Source: Bacilli bacterium
GTDB lineage: Bacteria > Bacillota_I > Bacilli_A > RFN20 > CAG-826
Length of the DNA stretch: 14,151 nucleotides
NCBI GenBank assembly: GCA_016298185.1
Contig: JAEDDA010000025.1
Location: forward strand, 1-14,151
Reading direction: 5' to 3'
Part shown: positions 6,026-12,613 of the stretch, piece after piece
Layout: every line of letters begins with the position of its first letter
Numbering within the stretch: position 1 is the stretch's first letter
The notes under the pieces: generated by a model
The model's database searches: none
What the model saw: the letters and a program-made list of their open reading frames with translations, nothing else
What the model was told of the DNA's origin: nothing
Program-made: the position numbers and the translations under genes

Positions 6026-8941
6026 ATGCCCGAAAAAAATCAAAAGATTGTCTCTAAATACGAAGGAGAGACAGGTTATTCTTACGAGAAGAAACTCATT
6101 AAATTATGCCGTAAGATAACAGACGTCGTGCCTCATAAATTATTTGGCATGAAGACCACAGATCCTGAATACTGGGGATTAAGAGAAGTTTTAACAGAAG
6201 AGATGATTGATTTTCTCTTAAAGATGAAACAGAGAAAGCATTACACCTTTGAAGAACTTCTTAAACTTGATAAGAAATATCAAGACAAACCATTAGAATT
6301 ACAAAAGCTAATGGATGACATGTCCGTTGTCGGCATCATCGAATATGACTATGGCGATAACTATGCTTGGGATCATCCTATTAAAGATGCTCCTAAAGTG
6401 AAGAGATACATGCTCTCATTTTTCGTTCCTGGTAGCGCCGAATTAATGAACTCCACTGTGGAAAGAATTAATAAGAACCCTGCCGTGGCCTCTTTCTTTG
6501 AAAGAATGACATTTATTCCTTTAGCGGGTGTTACCGAGATGCTCCCTCCAGGTGGTGGCGGTGTTGGTATGCACGTCATTCCTGTAGAAAAAGCTATCGA
6601 ACATGAACAAAAATCTTTAGATATCGAACATATCTCTCACTGGATGAAAAAATATGAAGGACATATTGCCGCGGGCATATGTTCCTGCCGTGCCTCTAGA
6701 GCTATGCTAGGTGAAGGATGCATCGATGATAATGATGACTGGTGTGTCCAATTTGGTGATATGGCGGATTACGCTGTTGAAACAGGTAGAGCCCACTATA
6801 TTACTAAAGAAAGAGCTTTAGAAATCTTTGAATTATCCGAGAAGAACGGATTCGTCCATCAAATCACTAATATCGATGGTGAAAATAAGATTTTTGATAT
6901 TTGTAACTGCGACGTGAAGATTTGTAACGCTTTAAGAACTGCGTTATTATTCAACACTCCTAACCTTGAAAGAAGCGCATATACCGCTAACGTCACAAAA
7001 GAAAACTGTGTCGCTTGTGGTAGATGTGTTGAATCCTGCCCTGCTGGTGCTGTTAAATTAGGTCAAAAATTATGTAAAGGTGATGGCAAGGAACAAAAAT
7101 ACCCTCACCAACCATTACCAGATAAAATCAAATGGGGCAAATATGCCTGGGATGAAAACTATAGAGATACCGCTAGAAGTAACGATACCTGGGAAACTGG
7201 TACCGCTCCTTGTAAAGTAGCTTGTCCTGCTCACGTTCCTGTGCAAGGCTATCTAAAGATGGCTAAGGAAGGTAGATATGATGAAGCTTTAGCTTTAATC
7301 AAAACTCAAAACCCATTCCCTGCTGTGTGTGGCCGTGTTTGTAACAAGAAATGTGAAGAAGCTTGTACACGTGGCAAGATTGATGCTCCTGTTAGCATCG
7401 ACGCCGTGAAGAAGTTCTTAGCGGATTTAGAAAGAAGCAAGGAAACACGTTTCGTTCCTGAAAAGATTGTCGCTTCTACCTATGGTAAATTCGATGAGAA
7501 GATCGCTATTATCGGTGGTGGTCCTGCTGGTTTATCCGCAGCCTACTATTTAGCGGTTATGGGTTTCACACCTACAGTCTTTGAAAAGAATGAAAAACTA
7601 GGCGGTATGATGATGTATGGTATCCCCGCTTATAAATTAGAAAAAGACGTTATTGAAAGTGAAATTGACGTTTTAAGAGAATTAGGCGTTGAATTCAAAA
7701 CCGGTGTGGAAGTCGGTAAAGATATCACAATTGAACAATTAAAGAAACAAGGCTATAAAGCCTTCTATATCGCCATTGGCTGCCAAGGTGGCAGAAGACC
7801 TGGCATTGAAAACGATACTGCTAAAGGTACCGATATCGCTGTTTCTTACTTAAAAGAAGCTTTAGATAAACAAGTCCCATTCAAGGGTGATGTTGTAGTT
7901 GTCGGTGGTGGTAACGTCGCTGTCGACTGTGCGAGAACCGCTCATCGTTTAGATGCTAAATCAGTGAAGATGTTCTCCCTTGAGCAAAGAGATCAAATGC
8001 CTGCTAGTAACGAAGAGATTAAAGAAACTCTTGAAGAAGGTATTTATATCGAAAATGGTTGGGGCCCAAAAGAAATCAAAGTGGATGCCAAGGGACAAGT
8101 TAAAGCTATTGTCTTTAAGAAATGTGTTTCCGTCTTTGATGAAAACGGTAAATTCGCTCCATCATATGATGAAAACGAAGTTGTGGAAGTTCCTGCTGAT
8201 AAAATTATCTTCGCCATTGGCCAAACCATTGAATGGGGTAAGTTACTTGAAGGTAGCAAAGTCACATTCTGGCATGGTAATTATCCATTAGCCGATAAAG
8301 AAACATATCAAACCGCGGATGATGATATCTTCGTTGGTGGTGATGTCTTCACCGGTCCATCATTTGTCATTAACGCGATTGCCGCTGGTCATAAAGTTGC
8401 GGAAGCTTTGGCTAGACACGTTAGACCAAACGCTCACCCAACTATTGGCTTCTATAAACGTCACTTCACACCTTTAAATAAAGAAGATATTTCTTTACCT
8501 GGATATGATGACGCTGGTAGACAAGAAGCGGGTATGGATGAAAATATCGATTATAAGAATTCATTCAAAGATGCTCATAAGACCTTAACTGAAGAACAAG
8601 TGAAGATCGAAACTTCTAGATGCTTAAGTTGTGGTGCTGCTTATGTTGATCCTAATAAGTGTATTGGATGTGGTATTTGTACCACCAAGTGTTCATTTGA
8701 TGCGATCCACTTATTAAGAGACCATCCAAAACACTCCAATATGCGTAGAGCGGAAAAGAAGGTCACTGGTTTATTAGGCTATGCCTTACCAAGAGAAATT
8801 AAGATTTTATTACATTCTGGAAGTAAAGAAGCGCGTATGATGCGTAAGAAGAGAAAAGAGTGGAATAAATACTATAAAACTGCGAAAAAGACCGCTCCAA
8901 ATACCGGCAATGCCGTGAAAGATAGTAGCGACAATGCATGA
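6026..8941 (+). CDS. Fused Fe-S/FAD NAD(P)H oxidoreductase (GltD/NfnB-like) with N- and C-terminal ferredoxin domains
   Basis: A 971-aa soluble protein in three parts. Residues 1-345: a Fe-S family with CSCR (C219, C221), C232, C240, an ICNC motif (C293, C295) and C300, followed by a [4Fe-4S] ferredoxin motif (C328, C331, C334, C338). Residues 395-800: a glutamate-synthase small-subunit-type flavoprotein. Its N-terminal Fe-S segment has C396, C400, C435, C439, C443 and C447; the FAD site is IIGGGPAGLSAA (about 495-506), the NAD(P) site VVGGGNVAVD (625-634), and the FAD-closing motif GGDVFTGPS (771-779). Residues 860-890: CLSCG plus a ferredoxin motif (C879, C882, C885, C889). The C-terminus is Lys/Arg-rich. 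It probably passes electrons between NAD(P)H and ferredoxin-like carriers, plausibly for hydrogen metabolism. No glutamate synthase large subunit is nearby, so glutamate synthesis is unlikely. It lies between hypB and hypA and overlaps hypA by 8 nt. Domain calls are firm; the physiological reaction is inferred. Confidence 0.85.
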   Translation: MPEKNQKIVSKYEGETGYSYEKKLIKLCRKITDVVPHKLFGMKTTDPEYWGLREVLTEEMIDFLLKMKQRKHYTFEELLKLDKKYQDKPLELQKLMDDMSVVGIIEYDYGDNYAWDHPIKDAPKVKRYMLSFFVPGSAELMNSTVERINKNPAVASFFERMTFIPLAGVTEMLPPGGGGVGMHVIPVEKAIEHEQKSLDIEHISHWMKKYEGHIAAGICSCRASRAMLGEGCIDDNDDWCVQFGDMADYAVETGRAHYITKERALEIFELSEKNGFVHQITNIDGENKIFDICNCDVKICNALRTALLFNTPNLERSAYTANVTKENCVACGRCVESCPAGAVKLGQKLCKGDGKEQKYPHQPLPDKIKWGKYAWDENYRDTARSNDTWETGTAPCKVACPAHVPVQGYLKMAKEGRYDEALALIKTQNPFPAVCGRVCNKKCEEACTRGKIDAPVSIDAVKKFLADLERSKETRFVPEKIVASTYGKFDEKIAIIGGGPAGLSAAYYLAVMGFTPTVFEKNEKLGGMMMYGIPAYKLEKDVIESEIDVLRELGVEFKTGVEVGKDITIEQLKKQGYKAFYIAIGCQGGRRPGIENDTAKGTDIAVSYLKEALDKQVPFKGDVVVVGGGNVAVDCARTAHRLDAKSVKMFSLEQRDQMPASNEEIKETLEEGIYIENGWGPKEIKVDAKGQVKAIVFKKCVSVFDENGKFAPSYDENEVVEVPADKIIFAIGQTIEWGKLLEGSKVTFWHGNYPLADKETYQTADDDIFVGGDVFTGPSFVINAIAAGHKVAEALARHVRPNAHPTIGFYKRHFTPLNKEDISLPGYDDAGRQEAGMDENIDYKNSFKDAHKTLTEEQVKIETSRCLSCGAAYVDPNKCIGCGICTTKCSFDAIHLLRDHPKHSNMRRAEKKVTGLLGYALPREIKILLHSGSKEARMMRKKRKEWNKYYKTAKKTAPNTGNAVKDSSDNA

Positions 8942-9296
8942 GTTAGGAATCGTTGTAGAGGTCGTTAAACAAGTTGAAGAACTTGCTAAACAAAACAACG
9001 TAGAAAAAGTCACTGAACTCACCATTGAAGTTGGAGAGGTGAGCGGAGTGGTAAAAGAATACTTCCTAGATGCCTTCAAGTGGTTCATTAAAAAAACTGA
9101 ATACATGAAGGAGTGCAAGCTAGTCTATGTACCGATACAAGGCATTAGTTATTGTGAGGATTGTAAGAATACTTACCCCACGACTAAATATGGTAAAGAA
9201 TGTCCCAACTGTCATTCTTCCCATACCTACCTTGTATCAGGTAGAGAAGTATTGATTAAAGATATAAAAGTTCAAAATAAAATTAAGGAGAATTAA
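8934..9296 (+). CDS. hypA: HypA nickel metallochaperone
   Basis: A 120-aa protein starting MHE; the N-terminal amine, His2 and Glu3 form the HypA nickel site. The structural zinc site is C74-x2-C77 and C90-x2-C93. Length and layout are standard for HypA/HybF, which receives nickel and works with HypB. The ATG overlaps the end of the flavoprotein gene by 8 nt, and no strong ribosome-binding site precedes it, so translation is probably coupled. The reading frame begins exactly with the required MHE, which fixes the start. HypC, HypD, HypE and HypF are not present here. Confidence 0.94.
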   Translation: MHELGIVVEVVKQVEELAKQNNVEKVTELTIEVGEVSGVVKEYFLDAFKWFIKKTEYMKECKLVYVPIQGISYCEDCKNTYPTTKYGKECPNCHSSHTYLVSGREVLIKDIKVQNKIKEN

Positions 9297-9299
9297 ATT

Positions 9300-9683
9300 A
9301 TGGCATGTTTTACAGTTACCGCAGCAACAGCGGTAGGTGTCGCAGTCGCAAGACACATCGTTAAGCACAAAGAAAATAAAAACATTAATGTTGAATCAGT
9401 TGATACATTAAAAACTTCTAAGAAGTTAGGAATTTTAGAAATCGCTTTATTCGGCGGTTCCTTCATCTTAGCAGGAGAACACATCCTCCATGGTGAAGTG
9501 ACATTCACATTCCCATTTTTAACCGCGGTTAAAGAAGGTGGAGATGCGATTAAGACTATGCTTATGGAAATGGGCACCGTTGGTGTGGGTATGACACTAG
9601 CGATTGTCGCCACCTGGGGTATTGGATTAATTATTCGCAAGTTGATGCTTAAGAAACGCAGCGCCAAGGAAGTAATTGGATAG
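9300..9683 (+). CDS. Small conserved membrane protein with EHxxHGE motif
   Basis: A 127-aa protein with likely membrane segments at about 4-21 (weak, small residues), 43-63 and 90-112, and a basic C-terminus. The loop after the second segment holds E60-H61-x2-H64-G65-E66 followed by an aromatic/proline stretch (FTFPFLTA), an unusual set of polar residues at a membrane edge. From memory, similar short proteins beginning M-x-C-F occur in strict anaerobes, but I cannot name the family. AAGGAGA (9285-9291 area) is a strong ribosome-binding site. It follows hypA by 3 nt and is followed by another small membrane protein, so both probably act together at the membrane with the flavoprotein or the nickel proteins. 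Function unknown. Confidence 0.75.
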   Translation: MACFTVTAATAVGVAVARHIVKHKENKNINVESVDTLKTSKKLGILEIALFGGSFILAGEHILHGEVTFTFPFLTAVKEGGDAIKTMLMEMGTVGVGMTLAIVATWGIGLIIRKLMLKKRSAKEVIG

Positions 9684-9684
9684 G

Positions 9685-9978
9685 ATGTATTTCCTTGTTG
9701 CTTTAGGCATGACGCTTATTTCCTTATGCCTTTATTTATTTGTTAAGACAAAGAGGAATTTACATTTTGGAATTTTAACTATCATCTTTGCCTCTGCGAC
9801 ATTGATGTGGTTAATCGATTGTATCGCTTCCGCGATTAAAGGCGAGGGGTTCTTAAGTTTTGAAATCCCATTAGATATTTGGATTTCTATTTGGACTGTC
9901 GTCGGTGGACTAATCTTCTATGGGGTGATGTTTCTCATCCTTTATCTAAAAGATAGAAAAGCAAAAGCTAGCGAATAA
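9685..9978 (+). CDS. Small three-segment membrane protein, function unknown
   Basis: From the ATG at 9685 this is a 97-aa protein with three hydrophobic segments (about 2-20, 28-50 and 63-88) and a charged C-terminus (KDRKAKASE). I do not recognise a family. A TTG at 9676 in the same frame is an alternative start that would overlap the previous gene; AAGGAAG (9666-9672) could serve either start. The ATG directly after the preceding stop (TAGGATG) is preferred. It is the last gene of the hypB-flavoprotein-hypA operon, ending about 45 nt before a strong terminator. It probably forms a membrane pair with the upstream small protein. Confidence 0.65.
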   Translation: MYFLVALGMTLISLCLYLFVKTKRNLHFGILTIIFASATLMWLIDCIASAIKGEGFLSFEIPLDIWISIWTVVGGLIFYGVMFLILYLKDRKAKASE

Positions 9979-10024
9979 TCTTTATTAAACCAAAAGAATA
10001 ATTGATATTTATATAATCACAATT

Positions 10025-10051
10025 AAGATACGGTTTATCCGTATCTTTTTT
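10025..10051 (+). terminator. Rho-independent terminator of the hypB-flavoprotein-hypA operon
   Basis: AAGATACGG (10025-10033), a 5-nt loop TTTAT, and CCGTATCTT (10039-10047) form a perfect 9-bp stem running into a run of six T (10046-10051). It ends the operon just before the M6 protease promoter. Confidence 0.85.
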
Positions 10052-10056
10052 ATATA

Positions 10057-10072
10057 TGTGCCAACTGGCACA
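10057..10072. promoter_or_regulatory. Perfect palindrome upstream of the M6 protease promoter, candidate operator
   Basis: TGTGCCA (10057-10063), AC, TGGCACA (10066-10072) is a perfect 7-bp inverted repeat with a 2-nt centre. Its centre is about 44 nt upstream of the predicted transcription start, abutting the -35 region. That position suits an activator or a repressor. The GC-rich half-sites stand out in AT-rich surroundings. I cannot assign a regulator family. Confidence 0.45.
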
Positions 10073-10102
10073 CATTATATATAAATTTATTTGTGATATA
10101 AT
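10069..10102 (+). promoter_or_regulatory. Extended -10 promoter of the M6 protease gene
   Basis: A perfect extended -10 element, TGATATAAT, has TATAAT at 10097-10102, placing the transcription start near 10109 and giving a leader of about 13 nt with GGTG (10112-10115) as ribosome-binding site before the ATG at 10122. There is no consensus -35; CATTAT occupies that place with an 18-bp spacer, as in the hypB1 promoter. Confidence 0.6.
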
Positions 10103-10121
10103 TATTTCTACGGTGACTATT

Positions 10122-12155
10122 ATGAAAAGAAATAGATTTATTGTTACTTCCTTATTAATGGTGTCTTGTCTTACTATGACAGGATGTTCCTCGTTATTTG
10201 ATTTTATTATTAACGAAATGGGTGATAAGGAAGATGAAGAAGAGAATTATAAAGACCATTTTATTAACCAAGATGGTGAAACAGTTTATGTAGTACTTAA
10301 TTATACTAATACAAATCTCCTTCCAGAAATGGAACTCCAATTAAAATTAGACCTTGTTCGTAAAGGTGAAGAAGCTGATTTTAGTAATACTTGGTCCGGA
10401 ATTACCTATAAGAGTTTAAATAAAGATATTGCCACAGTTAATTCTGATGGTTTAGTCACCGCTTTAAAAGCGGGTTCCGCGAGAATAACCGCATCTATAT
10501 TTAGTTGCACTGTTTATGCCGATATTAAAGTTTATGATAAAGAGCTTGAATCAGTCACCTTAGATAATGTAAGAAAGACATTTATTAAAAATAAAGAATT
10601 TGTTCCTTCCTTTACTTTAACCGCGAATCTAAAGGGTGGATTTACTGAAACCATTACTGAATATGATGTTGATTCTAGTGAAGTAAATATGACGGTTGTT
10701 GGTGAGTATACAGTTAATGTAACTGGTGAATATTTAGAAACACCATTTGAGACTAGTTATACGATATCCGTTAAGGATGCGGTTAATTATATTCCTAAGA
10801 GTTTAGATTATAACTACATGGATTTATTAAATAACAATTCTTACGAATCAGGTAGAGGATGGTATATGCCTAATAGTGGTAATGTGAAATCCTTAGTTAT
10901 CCCTATTTGGTTCACTAATAGTGGTGACATGATTGAAGATAGAAATTATTTAAGAAATAAGATTAATATCGCCTTTAATGGTGCACATGCCTCAAACGGA
11001 TGGAATTCCGTTAAGAGTTATTATTATGATTTAAGTAATCACACACTTAACTATAATGCGACTATTTCTAACTGGTATGAACCAGGACAATCGTTCTCTT
11101 ATTATCAAAACGGCACGAATAAGAAAGCATTAGTAGAAAACGCTGTGGAATGGTATTTCACTAATAATCCAAGTGATACTAGAAGTAGTTATGATAGTGA
11201 TCATAATGGAGTATACGACTCCATCTGTATCCTTTATGGCTCTAACGAGTCCACACAAGGTATGGTTCACTTCGAAGATTATACTAGCGCTACTGACGCG
11301 AATCATCCTGGTATTAAATACCATATGTGGGCCACAGTCTTTGAAGCGATAGAAGATATTAATCACAGTGGCGCTGATAGCCATGTCTATATTCACGAAA
11401 CTGGACATATGTTAGGTTTAATGGATTATTACGATTATGGTGGTGATACAAGACCTGCTGGTGGATTTAATATGCAAGAGCATAATACTGGTAGTCATGA
11501 AGCTTTCTCTATTACCGCATTAGGATGGGGTAAAGTTATCGTTCCTGAGACAGATACAATCGTCGAACTTGAAGACTATGAATCAAGCCACGTATCTATT
11601 TTATTAAGCAATCATCCAGAATCACATAACTCACCATTTGATGAATATATGCTTCTCGAGTTATTTGCGCCTACAGGAACCAAGAAATTCGATGCGACAT
11701 ATAAATGGAGAGGATTCTACTCAAACGGCCCTCAAGAGCCCGGAATTAGATTGTGGCATGTCGATGCCAGATTAACTAAACGCACATCAATGTCTTATTC
11801 CACTGATTTAGTAACTGATCCAACAATCGCCGATACCACTGAAGCATTCACTAATACTTCTAGTGGTACAAGTCATGCTTCTCCATTAGGCGAAGAATAT
11901 AATAAATATTCCATGCTTTTTAATGTGAGAAATAACGCACCTGAAGAAGACTATTATGGTAACAATATTAAAGTTATTGATTCTACAAACTTATTTAGAA
12001 CTGGTGATTCCTTTAAATGGAGTGACTTCACTAATCAATTCGCTGATGGAAGCAAGATGGATAACGGTGAGACATTTGGTTGGACGTTTTCCGTTGATAA
12101 CATCGCTCAAATCGATGGTAAATGGACTGCGGTTATTAACATCGAAAGACTCTAA
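10122..12155 (+). CDS. Secreted lipoprotein M6-family (immune inhibitor A-like) metalloprotease with Ig-like domains
   Basis: The ATG at 10122 gives 677 aa starting MKRNR with a lipoprotein signal peptide (lipobox MTGC, lipidated C22). The open frame reaches back to 10056, but that start lies before the promoter and the operator-like palindrome, and a GGTG ribosome-binding site fits 10122. Residues about 54-138 are a Big_2-type Ig-like domain (the TVNSDGLVTALKAG motif is typical) and 144-219 a second Ig-like domain. The zinc protease domain follows, with HETGHMLGLMD: H425, E426, H429 and probably D435. A C-terminal beta-rich region completes it. The M6 family cleaves extracellular proteins, and this one should be anchored on the outer face of the cytoplasmic membrane. 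It is a single-gene unit between two terminators. Its substrate is unknown. There is no cell-wall sorting motif. Confidence 0.88.
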   Translation: MKRNRFIVTSLLMVSCLTMTGCSSLFDFIINEMGDKEDEEENYKDHFINQDGETVYVVLNYTNTNLLPEMELQLKLDLVRKGEEADFSNTWSGITYKSLNKDIATVNSDGLVTALKAGSARITASIFSCTVYADIKVYDKELESVTLDNVRKTFIKNKEFVPSFTLTANLKGGFTETITEYDVDSSEVNMTVVGEYTVNVTGEYLETPFETSYTISVKDAVNYIPKSLDYNYMDLLNNNSYESGRGWYMPNSGNVKSLVIPIWFTNSGDMIEDRNYLRNKINIAFNGAHASNGWNSVKSYYYDLSNHTLNYNATISNWYEPGQSFSYYQNGTNKKALVENAVEWYFTNNPSDTRSSYDSDHNGVYDSICILYGSNESTQGMVHFEDYTSATDANHPGIKYHMWATVFEAIEDINHSGADSHVYIHETGHMLGLMDYYDYGGDTRPAGGFNMQEHNTGSHEAFSITALGWGKVIVPETDTIVELEDYESSHVSILLSNHPESHNSPFDEYMLLELFAPTGTKKFDATYKWRGFYSNGPQEPGIRLWHVDARLTKRTSMSYSTDLVTDPTIADTTEAFTNTSSGTSHASPLGEEYNKYSMLFNVRNNAPEEDYYGNNIKVIDSTNLFRTGDSFKWSDFTNQFADGSKMDNGETFGWTFSVDNIAQIDGKWTAVINIERL

Positions 12156-12195
12156 TATTGATTGATATAGTCATTTAAAATTGTCAAAAATATTT

Positions 12196-12216
12196 AACAC
12201 GGGAAACCGTGTTTTA
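12196..12216 (+). terminator. Rho-independent terminator after the M6 protease gene
   Basis: AACACGG (12196-12202), a GAAA tetraloop and CCGTGTT (12207-12213) form a 7-bp stem followed by TTTT (12212-12215). It lies about 40 nt after the stop codon. The T run is short and partly within the stem, but further T-rich sequence follows. Confidence 0.75.
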
Positions 12217-12264
12217 TATTTATTTTTCTACAATTGTATGTAAACAACAAATGTAACAAAAATA

Positions 12265-12292
12265 TTGAAATGTTGTATATATAGAGTATGTT
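12265..12292 (+). promoter_or_regulatory. Candidate promoter of the 104-aa protein/serpin unit
   Basis: TTGAAA (12265-12270) and TATGTT (12287-12292) are 16 bp apart, and transcription would begin at or next to the ATG at 12299. A TATATA at 12278-12283 is an alternative -10 that would give a leader of about 9 nt. Either way the leader is very short, and no Shine-Dalgarno sequence is present. Confidence 0.3.
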
Positions 12293-12298
12293 AAAGTT

Positions 12299-12613
12299 AT
12301 GGATAGTGTTTTAAAAAGCGTTTTAGAAGAAGAGCTTAAGAGAAATTTGCAAAAGCAAAGAGTGTTTTCTGATGAGTTAAACAAATATCCCAAAGGTTCC
12401 CTTGTAGTAGTAAAAATACATGGCGATCAATACCTCTACCGTAAATTTAGAGAAGGAAAGAAAATTATTTCAAATTATATTGGACCTATTAAAAGTGAAG
12501 AAGCTGAGCGCGCTTATAAAGCCAGAGAGAAATATATTAAGTTGAAGCAAGATGTCAAAGATCTTAAAGAAGAAGAACTTAAATTAAGAAAGGCGATTCA
12601 CGCGTATGGTTAA
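12299..12613 (+). CDS. Small charged protein of unknown function, coupled to serpin
   Basis: A 104-aa, strongly charged soluble protein. The N-terminal 30 residues are helical and basic/acidic. Residues about 32-64 look like a short beta-rich unit with alternating hydrophobic and basic residues (KGSLVVVKIHGDQYLYRK, then a turn and NYIGP), and the C-terminal 35 residues form a likely coiled coil (KLKQDVKDLKEEELKLRK). The beta unit is reminiscent of small nucleic-acid-binding modules, but I do not recognise a named family. The stop overlaps the serpin start by 8 nt, so the two are co-transcribed and probably translationally coupled. No Shine-Dalgarno sequence precedes its ATG. Confidence 0.65.
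   Translation: MDSVLKSVLEEELKRNLQKQRVFSDELNKYPKGSLVVVKIHGDQYLYRKFREGKKIISNYIGPIKSEEAERAYKAREKYIKLKQDVKDLKEEELKLRKAIHAYG

Noticed and set aside
6005..6030. Programmed frameshift at the A/G homopolymer joining hypB2 to the flavoprotein
   Set aside because: The G tract is at the right distance to be a ribosome-binding site for the next gene, and both proteins are complete on their own.
9293..9667. Minus-strand open frame opposite the small membrane protein
   Set aside because: It lies opposite a gene with a strong ribosome-binding site and operon context, and its translation has no recognisable features; it is a shadow frame. The same holds for the other opposite-strand frames at 5613-5879, 6373-6579, 8044-8265, 8810-9118, 11130-11408, 12665-12865 and 13896-14078.
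10056..10121. Upstream start of the M6 protease at 10056
   Set aside because: It overlaps the palindrome and promoter, and it would bury the lipoprotein signal peptide that begins at 10122.
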